Below are positions 1-6,487 of a stretch of DNA of 13,402 bases, piece after piece. Both the position numbers and the translations under genes were made by a program. How positions within the stretch are numbered: the stretch's first letter is position 1; each line of letters opens with the position of its first letter. The notes under the pieces were generated by a model. It was not told the DNA's origin and did no database searches. It worked only from the letters and a program-made list of their open reading frames with translations. This DNA is from an uncultured Spartobacteria bacterium (lineage in GTDB: Bacteria; Verrucomicrobiota; Verrucomicrobiia; Chthoniobacterales; Terrimicrobiaceae). The stretch spans positions 1 to 13,402 of the forward strand of contig CAIWSO010000066.1 of assembly GCA_903915315.1 (NCBI GenBank), written 5' to 3'.

Positions 1-63
1 CGTCTGGGTGTCATGCAGGGCCGCTCTCTCCCAAAACTCAGGCGATCTCTTACGGCAATCTAT

Positions 64-101
64 TTGCATTAAGGCTTGCCTTTCGCAACCAACTTGCATT
101 A
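64..101 (+). promoter_or_regulatory. Possible operator: two TTGCATTA repeats upstream of the His-rich OMP gene
   Basis: The octamer TTGCATTA occurs at 64-71 and again at 94-101, exactly 30 bp apart. Between them TTGC (76-79) and GCAA (85-88) form a short inverted pair around five bases. TTGCA-type half-sites are typical of Fur-superfamily metal regulators, which would fit the metal-binding look of the downstream protein, but that link is inference. GAAGG at 105-109 is a plausible Shine-Dalgarno 9 bases before the ATG at 119. No confident -35/-10 pair could be chosen. Confidence 0.3.
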
Positions 102-118
102 GTTGAAGGTTCCTATTT

Positions 119-1009
119 ATGAAAAAATATCAACTCACTTTATTGGCATTGATTGGAAGCGCGATGGTTTGCGGTGCCCATGGTCCAGGTCACTCTCATC
201 GTAACGAAAAGGCGGGGGACAACGCGAAGAGCAAGGATCTCTGCCCATCCGCCACAGCGGGGGAAACTGGTACGGGTTCCGCTCTAAAGTCAGGAAAATC
301 TTTCAAGGAATGTATCCAAGAGGTTCCCGATAAATCCTGGAATGCCACATTCACGAGTGCGTGGGAGAGTCGACACATTCACAATGGTGTCAACGAAACA
401 GGTGATAGCGGTGCCATGACGAATGAGGTGGAGGTTTTCTTCGGCAATCTCGGCCTTTCAGCTTGGAATGGCTTAGGACTCGGGAATGATTTTGAAGAAT
501 GGGATTTCTCGGCCTCCTACAAATTTGAGGCTGGTCCGATATTTTTTACCCCTGGCTACAATCTCCGCTACGCACCGAGTTTCGGGCATGAGGAGGAACA
601 TGAAGAGGAGGAGCACGAAGAACATGATCACAAGCTCTACAACAACGAGCTTTTTGCCATCATCGGTACGGATGCCATTCCTTATGTGACGCCAAGCACG
701 GTTTTGATTTGGAACCTGAACGATTCTCCCGGCGGATACGTGGCATTCCGTCTCGATGGTGAGGTGCCGATTTGCAAAGACACCTTCACAATCAATCCCT
801 ACGCCTTGCTCAGCCTCAATCTGGGTTACACCTCGAAAGACCAAGAAGGTTGGAACAACTTCGAATACGGCATCCAAGGGAACTGGCGCATCAATAAATA
901 CCTCACCGCTTTTGCTGGCGTGAGCTATAGCGTGGCAATGAATTCATTGACCCATATGGGCCAAGAAAACGAGTTCTGGTTGAGGACAGGCCTGAGTGTG
1001 GGGTTCTAA
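119..1009 (+). CDS. Outer-membrane beta-barrel protein with His/Glu-rich loop
   Basis: This 296-residue protein begins with a signal peptide (about residues 1-20, cleavage likely after VCGA), which would leave a mature N-terminus starting HGPGHSH. From about residue 72 the sequence has the alternating polar/aromatic pattern of a small beta-barrel and ends in phenylalanine (LSVGF), the usual C-terminal signal for BAM-mediated outer-membrane insertion. Between two predicted strands, residues 157-171 form a run of His, Glu and Asp with five histidines, probably an external or periplasmic metal-binding loop. GAAGG at 105-109 supports the ATG at 119. A strong terminator follows, so the gene is probably monocistronic. 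It resembles the broad class of small putative porins / outer-membrane beta-barrel proteins, but I do not recognise a named family. A role in zinc, nickel or copper handling is inference from the His-rich segments only. Confidence 0.75.
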   Translation: MKKYQLTLLALIGSAMVCGAHGPGHSHRNEKAGDNAKSKDLCPSATAGETGTGSALKSGKSFKECIQEVPDKSWNATFTSAWESRHIHNGVNETGDSGAMTNEVEVFFGNLGLSAWNGLGLGNDFEEWDFSASYKFEAGPIFFTPGYNLRYAPSFGHEEEHEEEEHEEHDHKLYNNELFAIIGTDAIPYVTPSTVLIWNLNDSPGGYVAFRLDGEVPICKDTFTINPYALLSLNLGYTSKDQEGWNNFEYGIQGNWRINKYLTAFAGVSYSVAMNSLTHMGQENEFWLRTGLSVGF

Positions 1010-1055
1010 AGCCGCTAAGAGTCAGTAAAGCTGTCGAAACAAGTGTGCGGTGAAT

Positions 1056-1083
1056 GAGGGGGGGCGGAAGCGCCCTCCTTTTT
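1056..1083 (+). terminator. Rho-independent terminator after the OMP gene
   Basis: GGGGGGCG (1059-1066) pairs with CGCCCTCC (1071-1078), eight base pairs with one G-T wobble, around a GAAG tetraloop. Five Ts (1079-1083) follow directly. This is a textbook intrinsic terminator 46 bp after the stop codon at 1009 and separates the OMP gene from the symporter gene. Confidence 0.88.
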
Positions 1084-1231
1084 CGTTTCAGTGACAGAAG
1101 TGAGGAACAAAGAGCGTGGAAAGACTTTTTCCCGAAATGAAGTGTTGTGTGGTCTGCGCAAAGCGAGTGGCCCCTTGTTGCGCTCCTTTGCGTCTTGTAG
1201 ATTGGCATGGGGGGTGGCAGTTTATGGTCTA

Positions 1232-3091
1232 ATGAAGTATCATTCACCCTTGATCCGCTGGTGTGCTCCGTTCGTGTTTTTGATTTTGGCCTGCGGTCTC
1301 GCCATAGCCCAAAGCTCCACGACGGCTGTTGCCGAGAAGAAGAGCTTGGACCAAAAAATTGATGATTTGTTTGGCCAACTGACAGGGCCATTTGTGAATG
1401 CGATTTTTTACCCTCTTTCCACGGATATCGACGTGAAAAAAGTATCCCAGATGCCGGAAAACCTGACCCTGCCGGCACCGAAGTCGGAGGATATGTGGTA
1501 TTACCGATCCGACGAAAAAAGCGCTTGGCAGCGGGTGACTGTTCAAAAAAACGAGAACGGGCTATTTTGCGATGAGTTGCGAATGGCGGTAAATCCCAGC
1601 GAGGCTCTGAAGCCGTTTTCCGGTCAATGGACACCGGCCAGGCTCAAATCTTTTTTGGTCATATTCTGGTTGGCTGCGGCGGGGGTGATTCTCACGCTCG
1701 CTTTTAAATTTATCAATATCACTGCCTTTCCTTTGGCTTTGCGCACGGTGCGTGGGAAATACAGTCAAGCGAGCGATCCCGGATCCGTCACCCACTTTCA
1801 GGCATTGACTGCAGCGGTCTCGGGGACCGTTGGCTTGGGCAACATCGCGGGTGTGGCGATCGGCATTCACAGCGGTGGACCCGGGGTCGCGTTTTGGCTT
1901 TTTCTGAGCGGGTTTTTGGGGATGTCCTCGAAGTTCGCGGAGTGCACGCTCGGCGTCAAATACCGTATATTTGATTCCGATGGGCAGGTTCATGGTGGAG
2001 CGATGTATTACTTGCGGCGCGGACTGCAAGAGCGCGGCATGAAATCATTGGGGGTCGTGCTGGCCTTCTTCTTTGCGATCTTCTGCGTTTTCGCGTCTTT
2101 CGGTGGCGGTAATATTTTTCAAGTCAACCAAGTTACCACCCAGTTAATCAACATCACTGGCGGCGAGGCTTCCTTCTTTTTCAATAACCAATGGGTTTTT
2201 GGTCTGATTATGGCATTCATGACCTCGCTGGTGATCCTTGGCGGTATACAGGGTATCGCCAAGGTGACGGATAAACTGGTGCCGCTCATGTGTGTCACCT
2301 ATGTGGTCAGCGCGCTTTTGGTATTGGTGGTCAATGCCTCGAATCTCTTACCCGCACTTCAGATGATCCTCAGCGAGGCGTTCCAGCCAAGGGCGGCTAT
2401 CACCGGCGGTTTGGTGGCGGCATTTATTTGGGGCATGCGTCGGGCCACCTTCTCGAACGAGGCGGGTATCGGCTCGGCTCCGATCGCCCATGCAGCGGCA
2501 AAAACGCGTCGCCCGGCTTCAGAGGGCGTGGTCGCGTTGTTGGAACCGTTTCTTGATACCGTCGTGATTTGCACGATGACCTCACTCGTTTTGTGTGTGA
2601 CAATGAACTTCGACGGCGATTCGGCCAATTATTCGATCAACGGGCAATCTTACGTCTTGGGAACTGCAGGCACGGGGTGGTCGGAAGGCATTGCGATGAC
2701 CTCGGCGGCATTTGAGACGGTTCACTCCTCTTTCAAGTATATCTTGTTCTTTTGCGTGTTTGCCTTCGCTTTCTCTACCTTGATCACATGGAGCTATTAT
2801 GGGCTGCAATCTTGGCAGTATTTGTTTGGCAAAAAGCCCATCTCCGCATGGATCTACAAGTCGATTTTCTGCCTGATCATTATCGTTGGCTCAGCCTCCT
2901 CCATGAACAATGCGACGGATTTCTCCGACGCCTCGTTGTTCGCCATGAGCATCCCGAATCTCATCGGTGTTTACCTTTTGCTGCCAATTATTCGCTCCGA
3001 ATTGTCCCGGTTTATTGCATTTGCAAAGCGGGTGGATGAGGGCGCTTCGGTCGAAGAAGCCGACGCTTTGGATCGAGATCCCAACGCCTAA
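1232..3091 (+). CDS. Sodium:alanine/glycine symporter (AGCS family)
   Basis: Inner-membrane secondary transporter that imports alanine, glycine or a related amino acid with Na+ or H+. Numbered from the ATG at 1232 (619 residues), family landmarks are the conserved block around 193-245 (TAAVSGTVGLGNIAGVAIG, then a GGPG-FW segment), GGAMYYL at 255-261 and ATFSNEAGIGSAPIAHAA at 405-422, with about ten hydrophobic helices up to about 588. The open frame extends upstream to a GTG at 1091, but the ATG at 1232 is preferred because it immediately precedes a signal-peptide-like segment (residues 1-27, ending CGLAIAQS). Typical family members are about 450-550 residues. The excess here is the N-terminal hydrophobic segment plus a hydrophilic stretch of about 75 residues (63-137) between the first membrane-associated segment and helix 140-160, likely extracytoplasmic. 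It stands alone between terminator-like sequences. Family confidence is high; the exact substrate is unknown. Confidence 0.9.
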   Translation: MKYHSPLIRWCAPFVFLILACGLAIAQSSTTAVAEKKSLDQKIDDLFGQLTGPFVNAIFYPLSTDIDVKKVSQMPENLTLPAPKSEDMWYYRSDEKSAWQRVTVQKNENGLFCDELRMAVNPSEALKPFSGQWTPARLKSFLVIFWLAAAGVILTLAFKFINITAFPLALRTVRGKYSQASDPGSVTHFQALTAAVSGTVGLGNIAGVAIGIHSGGPGVAFWLFLSGFLGMSSKFAECTLGVKYRIFDSDGQVHGGAMYYLRRGLQERGMKSLGVVLAFFFAIFCVFASFGGGNIFQVNQVTTQLINITGGEASFFFNNQWVFGLIMAFMTSLVILGGIQGIAKVTDKLVPLMCVTYVVSALLVLVVNASNLLPALQMILSEAFQPRAAITGGLVAAFIWGMRRATFSNEAGIGSAPIAHAAAKTRRPASEGVVALLEPFLDTVVICTMTSLVLCVTMNFDGDSANYSINGQSYVLGTAGTGWSEGIAMTSAAFETVHSSFKYILFFCVFAFAFSTLITWSYYGLQSWQYLFGKKPISAWIYKSIFCLIIIVGSASSMNNATDFSDASLFAMSIPNLIGVYLLLPIIRSELSRFIAFAKRVDEGASVEEADALDRDPNA

Positions 3092-3169
3092 AGAAAGGCG
3101 GTTGCGCTGAAGATCGTAGTGATACAGGCGTGGGCGGCAATCCATAGATTCAAGGAAGGCGCAAAGCTC

Positions 3170-3210
3170 AGCCTTGTTAGATCTCTTGTGGGACTCCAGT
3201 AAGGCTTTTT
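3170..3210 (+). terminator. Weak terminator or attenuator-like hairpin between symporter and SAM-FGE genes
   Basis: AGCCTT (3170-3175) can pair with AAGGCT (3201-3206), followed by a T-run (3206-3210). The loop is long (25 nt), so it is weak as a simple terminator. AAGGC at 3156-3160 can alternatively pair with GCCTT at 3171-3175, so the two stems are mutually exclusive, an arrangement reminiscent of an attenuator. A small CGCCT/AGGCG hairpin also surrounds the symporter stop codon (3085-3100) but has no T-tract. Confidence 0.3.
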
Positions 3211-3237
3211 CCTCCCTTCCGAGCGCATCTCTTGTGG
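3181..3237 (+). repeat. Pair of 11-bp direct repeats (ATCTCTTGTGG)
   Basis: ATCTCTTGTGG is present exactly at 3181-3191 and 3227-3237, 46 bp apart start to start. The second copy lies just before the ribosome-binding site of the SAM-FGE gene (AGGAG, 3241-3245). It could be a tandem regulator site or a translational control element; nothing else in the window resembles it. Confidence 0.4.
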
Positions 3238-3250
3238 AGTAGGAGTTCTC

Positions 3251-4135
3251 ATGGGAATGGAGTTGCAAACAATATTGGAATCGGAGGGGCTTAAGGATCT
3301 AATCCCGCGATTTGTCGAGCATGGCATCACCGAGGACATCTTGGTCACACTCACGGATCAGGATCTCGAGAAGATCGGGATTTCAAATCTCGGAGAGAGA
3401 AAGCGCATACGAAAGGCATTCCAGGCGAAAAAAGCCGTTGCAGTCGTTTTGGCTCAGGTCGATGGCGGGATATTGCCAGAGGACTCCGATTTAGCTGGGC
3501 GGAGAGTCGAGCCATTCATGATCTCCAAGCAGCGAGTGGGTGTGCAGGAGTGGGAGGTGGTGAAGATGTGGGGGGCAGCCCACGGGTATGAAATCGTCGG
3601 CGGAAAGACGGATGCTGTGGATGGTCCTCTCACCCATGTGAATTGGTATAATGCTTTGAAATGGTGCAACGCTAGGAGCGAGAAAGAGGGGCTTGAATCA
3701 GTTTATCGAGTGCGTGGGAGCATTTATCGCAAGGGAGAATTTGGATGTGATGGATCGGAATCCATCACTTGGGAGAAGAACTCGCGCGGATATAGATTGC
3801 CCTTGGAGGCCGAGTGGGAGTGGGCCGCGAGGGGAGGTCTGCTCCTTCACAAAGTCGACCCCTTTGAGGCCAATGACCCGGAATCGAATGCCAACGAAAT
3901 CGGTCTTTGCGGCATGAGCGGGGATTTATTTGATTGGTGCTGGGATTTGGACGAGACGGGAGCCTATCGTCGAACGCGTGGGGGATTCTGGAAGCACCAC
4001 TTCGACAATCTGAGCTTCGGCTACCGCTCGAGCAGTCCGCCGGACTCCTTCAGCGGGGTCATCGGATTGCGAGTAGCCATGGATATAGAAAGATCGCTGG
4101 CGGAATACAAAAAACCCGTCGCCTCACCTCGGTGA
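3251..4135 (+). CDS. SAM-domain / FGE-sulfatase (SUMF1-like) domain fusion protein
   Basis: This 294-residue protein has no signal peptide. Residues about 3-60 look like a sterile alpha motif domain: a helical stretch with the typical pattern of a helix, a GITEDILVTLTDQDLEKIGI segment, then LGERKRIRKA. Residues about 83-278 match the formylglycine-generating-enzyme / SUMF1 fold: THVNWYNALKWCN at 128-140, YRLPLEAEWEWAARGG at 181-196, NANEIGLCGMSGDLFDW at 213-229, RGGFW at 243-247 and a final GLRVA. In true FGE the two copper-binding cysteines lie just after the GGS-Y motif; here that stretch (246-260) has no cysteine, so formylglycine formation is unlikely. It is more probably one of the many FGE-like domains used for binding. 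SAM domains usually self-associate or bind partners. A strong AGGAG at 3241-3245, five bases before the ATG, fixes the start. The stop codon sits inside the terminator hairpin shared with the convergent FKBP gene. Biological role unknown. Confidence 0.82.
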   Translation: MGMELQTILESEGLKDLIPRFVEHGITEDILVTLTDQDLEKIGISNLGERKRIRKAFQAKKAVAVVLAQVDGGILPEDSDLAGRRVEPFMISKQRVGVQEWEVVKMWGAAHGYEIVGGKTDAVDGPLTHVNWYNALKWCNARSEKEGLESVYRVRGSIYRKGEFGCDGSESITWEKNSRGYRLPLEAEWEWAARGGLLLHKVDPFEANDPESNANEIGLCGMSGDLFDWCWDLDETGAYRRTRGGFWKHHFDNLSFGYRSSSPPDSFSGVIGLRVAMDIERSLAEYKKPVASPR

Positions 4136-4146
4136 TGGCGACGGGT
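4109..4146 (-). terminator. Terminator of the FKBP gene, overlapping the end of the SAM-FGE gene
   Basis: ACCCGTCGCC (4114-4123) is perfectly complementary to GGCGACGGGT (4137-4146). TCAC/GTGA (4124-4127 with 4132-4135) can extend the stem past a one-base bulge to a CTCG loop. On the minus strand the hairpin is followed by a run of Ts (complement of 4114-4109), giving a clean intrinsic terminator 30 bp after the FKBP stop codon. On the plus strand the T-tract comes only about 12 bases later, so termination of the SAM-FGE transcript there would be weaker. The hairpin lies within the last codons of the SAM-FGE gene and its TGA (4133-4135) is in the apical part. Confidence 0.85.
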
Positions 4147-4175
4147 AGAATCGGTGAGTTTTTTGGAAACGGGGA

Positions 4176-4634
4176 TTAGCGGATCTTCAGCAACTCGACT
4201 TCAAAAATGAGGGTCTCGTCCGGCCCGATGGCGCCACCCGCTCCGCGGGGACCGTAGGCGAGATTCGAGGGAATGAAGAGTTTGATTTTGCCGCCTTCTT
4301 TGCAGAGTTGGAGGCCTTCCGTCCATCCGCGGATCACGCCGCTGAGTGGGAATTCGATGGGCTCATTCCGTTTGTAGGAACTGTCAAACTCCGTGCCGTC
4401 GAGGAGAGTGCCACGGTAGTTGACCTTGACGGTGTCCGAGGCCTTTGGTGAGCGGCCTTCGCCGGGAGTGAGGATGAGGTATTGAAGCCCGGTGGAGGTT
4501 TGTTGAACGCCGGGTTGTTTTGCGTTTTCGGCTAGGAAGGCCTTGCCTTTTTCGAGTGCGGATTGTGCCATGGTATTTTGTGTTGAGAGAGCAGATGTCG
4601 CGAGGATCGCTAATACGAGCGCTTTTTTAAACAT
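4176..4634 (-). CDS. Periplasmic FKBP-type peptidyl-prolyl cis-trans isomerase
   Basis: From the ATG at 4634 this is a 152-residue protein with a signal peptide (about 1-24, ending NTMAQ). A short helical stretch (25-45) is followed by a single FKBP domain (about 46-152). The residues that line the FKBP active site are all present: Y73, F83, D84, V100, I101, W104, Y127 and F144. It should catalyse proline isomerisation of proteins folding in the periplasm. The longest frame starts at a TTG (4670), but that codon coincides with the -35 element of a good promoter, and the extra 12 residues would spoil the signal peptide, so the ATG is preferred. The gene is divergent from the TpsB operon, sharing about 180 bp of intergenic DNA, and convergent with the SAM-FGE gene. 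It may serve the many exported proteins of the neighbouring operon, which is inference. It resembles FkpA/Mip-type enzymes but with a much shorter N-terminal part. Confidence 0.92.
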   Translation of the reverse strand: MFKKALVLAILATSALSTQNTMAQSALEKGKAFLAENAKQPGVQQTSTGLQYLILTPGEGRSPKASDTVKVNYRGTLLDGTEFDSSYKRNEPIEFPLSGVIRGWTEGLQLCKEGGKIKLFIPSNLAYGPRGAGGAIGPDETLIFEVELLKIR

Positions 4635-4641
4635 GGCTCTC

Positions 4642-4670
4642 AGTCTACCGCTCCCACTCAACCTTGGCAA
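4642..4670 (-). promoter_or_regulatory. Sigma-70-type promoter for the FKBP gene (near-leaderless)
   Basis: Reading the minus strand, TTGCCA (4670-4665) and TAGACT (4647-4642) are separated by exactly 17 bp and resemble -35 and -10 consensus boxes. Only seven bases separate the -10 from the ATG at 4634, so transcription would begin at or within a few bases of the start codon, giving a leaderless or near-leaderless mRNA. No good Shine-Dalgarno lies upstream, which agrees. Confidence 0.42.
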
Positions 4671-4750
4671 ATCTCAATCCCCAGTCGTGCTCGTTTTTTT
4701 GATCAGGGTGAGGGGGGGCATTCACTGCATCTGGGTCGGTTTTCGCCAAT

Positions 4751-4783
4751 GTGACGAAATCGTAACATTCGTAAAATTGTTAC
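4751..4783 (+). promoter_or_regulatory. Triple GTNAC block upstream of tpsB
   Basis: GTGAC (4751-4755), GTAAC (4762-4766) and GTTAC (4779-4783) lie upstream of the TpsB gene. GTAACA and TGTTAC (4762-4767, 4778-4783) form an inverted repeat. A similar set precedes tpsA (12224-12256) with the same first-to-third distance of 28 bp and shared flanks (GTGACG, AATTGTNAC). Read on the minus strand, the first two elements are TTAC/TCAC-type repeats 11 bp apart, the period of PhoB boxes; this resemblance is suggestive only. Confidence 0.45.
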
Positions 4784-4816
4784 CTCGTCATGTCACTGCT
4801 GAGATTCCTGCTTCTC

Positions 4817-6478
4817 ATGAAACCTAAGGTCAACGACCCATTATTAAAATTAGCCCCGGCAGGCATGATTGCCCGATTTGCCGTGGTGATTTTTGCTGTG
4901 AATGGGGCGTTTCTTTTGAATGCGCTTGGTCAGATGGACGCCCCCCCACCTTTGGAGGAAGTCGTAAAAGCCATCGATGCGGGCAGGCCTGAGACATTTT
5001 ACATAAAGGAATTTCGGATCGTTGGATCAAAAAAACTACCTCAGGATGATGTAGATGCGGCGGTTTATAGCCGCCTTGGCAGAGGGCGCACCCCAGAAGA
5101 TGTCGAGAGTGCGCGGGTGGCGCTCGAAAAGGCCTACCATGATAAGGGATTTCAGACCGTCTCAGTCGCTGTGCCACCTCAAAGCGTAAATAGCGGCGTG
5201 ATCGTCATGCAGGTTTCCGAGGTCGCCATCGGGCGCCTTACAGTCAAGGGTTCGCGGTACTTCGATATTGATAAAATAAAAAAAATGGCACCTTCCTTAG
5301 CTGAGGGAAATGTTCCGAATTTTAATGAAATTCAGAGTGACATCATGGGGCTGAATCAGCAGGCGGACTGCCAAGTCACCCCCTCTCTCACGGCCGGTAA
5401 GATCCCCGGAACGGTGGATGTCGAGTTGACGGTGAAGGATAAATTTCCGCTGCATGGGAGTGTGGAGCTCAATAATCGCTACAGCGCAAACACGACTCCG
5501 CTCCGCTTGGATGCGGCCGTAAGCTATGGAAATCTCTGGCAACGCGGGCATACGGTCGGTGGCGCTTTTCAGATCGCCCCGCAACGTATCAGCGATGCGC
5601 TCATCTACTCAGGCTACTACATCCTTCCCGCCCCTTCCATAGACTGGTTGTCGCTTATGTTTTCGGCGATTCGCCAAAACAGTGAGGTCTCTACTCTGGG
5701 GGGAGCAAGTTCGCTGGGAAATGGAGAAATCTATGGCGGGAAGTTTTTGGTTACCCTCCCGTCTAAAACAGGTTTTTATCACTCGGCAAGCCTTGGTATT
5801 GACTACAAGAACTTTACGCAGGACTTGCTTATTGGTAATCAGACTATTTCGAGTCCTCTCACCTATTGGCCAGTCAGTATGAGCTACAATGCCAATTTGA
5901 TTGGCAAGCAATACCAGACGGACTTCAATGTTGGAGCCAGTTTTTCGTTTAGAGGCACAGGGACAGATGAGGCTGTGGCCTTTGATAATCGACGCTACAA
6001 TGCGAGTGCAAATTTCTTTCATTTGCGGGGTGGAATCGAGCACACGCAAAAGTTAGCTTGGGATTTCCAGCTCGTTGGAGGTTTGCAGGGGCAAGCGACT
6101 GCGAATCCCCTCGTCGATACCGAGCAGTTTAGCCTTGGGGGTTACAGCACAGTGCGCGGGTATTTGGAGTCGAGCGTTGTTGGTGATAATGCCGTTTGCG
6201 GCACACTGGAGTTAAGGTCCCCTTCATTGGTTGGGTGGCTGCCTGAAGGGAACGAGTGGCGATTTTTTGCATTCATTGATGCCGGCTACGCGATGCTCAA
6301 CGACCCTCTTCCCGAGCAAGAGGATCAGTTTTCACTATGGAGTGTGGGATTGGGTACATCGATTCGCCTGATCGAGCATGTGAATGGCGAGTTCCTTGTC
6401 GGCATACCCCAGGTCACTCAATCTCCGTCAGAAGCCGGCCAACCCTTGTTCACCTTCCGAGTCTCCCTGGAACTCTAA
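4817..6478 (+). CDS. Two-partner secretion outer-membrane transporter, TpsB (ShlB/FhaC/HecB family)
   Basis: TpsB proteins are 16-stranded Omp85-superfamily barrels that secrete a cognate TpsA exoprotein across the outer membrane. Numbering from the longest frame (ATG 4790, 562 residues): hydrophobic signal segment about 26-47, POTRA 1 about 70-147 (YIKEFRIVGSKKL start, typical of POTRA_2), POTRA 2 about 148-217 and barrel about 222-562. The diagnostic VRGY motif of loop 6 is at 455-458, within TVRGYLESSVVGDN, and the FIDAGY motif of the adjacent strand is at 495-500. It ends in a beta-strand finishing VSLEL. The start is uncertain: ATGs at 4790, 4817 and 4865 are all in frame and none has a good Shine-Dalgarno. 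4790 lies only six bases from the putative operator, and 4817 gives a signal peptide with an extended basic n-region, so it is chosen here. It opens a co-directional operon ending before tpsA, whose product it presumably secretes. Confidence 0.9.
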   Translation: MKPKVNDPLLKLAPAGMIARFAVVIFAVNGAFLLNALGQMDAPPPLEEVVKAIDAGRPETFYIKEFRIVGSKKLPQDDVDAAVYSRLGRGRTPEDVESARVALEKAYHDKGFQTVSVAVPPQSVNSGVIVMQVSEVAIGRLTVKGSRYFDIDKIKKMAPSLAEGNVPNFNEIQSDIMGLNQQADCQVTPSLTAGKIPGTVDVELTVKDKFPLHGSVELNNRYSANTTPLRLDAAVSYGNLWQRGHTVGGAFQIAPQRISDALIYSGYYILPAPSIDWLSLMFSAIRQNSEVSTLGGASSLGNGEIYGGKFLVTLPSKTGFYHSASLGIDYKNFTQDLLIGNQTISSPLTYWPVSMSYNANLIGKQYQTDFNVGASFSFRGTGTDEAVAFDNRRYNASANFFHLRGGIEHTQKLAWDFQLVGGLQGQATANPLVDTEQFSLGGYSTVRGYLESSVVGDNAVCGTLELRSPSLVGWLPEGNEWRFFAFIDAGYAMLNDPLPEQEDQFSLWSVGLGTSIRLIEHVNGEFLVGIPQVTQSPSEAGQPLFTFRVSLEL

Positions 6479-6487
6479 CCGCATGCC

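Noticed and set aside
473..877. Minus-strand frame with a hydrophobic FFVLLLFMFLL stretch
   Set aside because: The hydrophobic run is only the antisense of the His/Glu-rich codons of the OMP gene.
1091..1231. Upstream extension of the symporter from a GTG start
   Set aside because: It would place 47 residues ahead of a clear signal-peptide-like segment and needs a non-ATG start just after the terminator.
903..1634. Long minus-strand open frame (243 codons) across the symporter start
   Set aside because: It overlaps the terminator and the symporter coding region, has an Arg/Ser-rich composition with no recognisable domain, and is a frame shadow.
3085..3100. Small hairpin around the symporter stop codon as a terminator
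   Set aside because: The stem is only five base pairs and is not followed by a T-run.
4690..4720. T7 and G7 runs between FKBP and TpsB genes as a regulatory tract
   Set aside because: No pairing or spacing to a promoter could be shown; listed only as low-complexity intergenic sequence.
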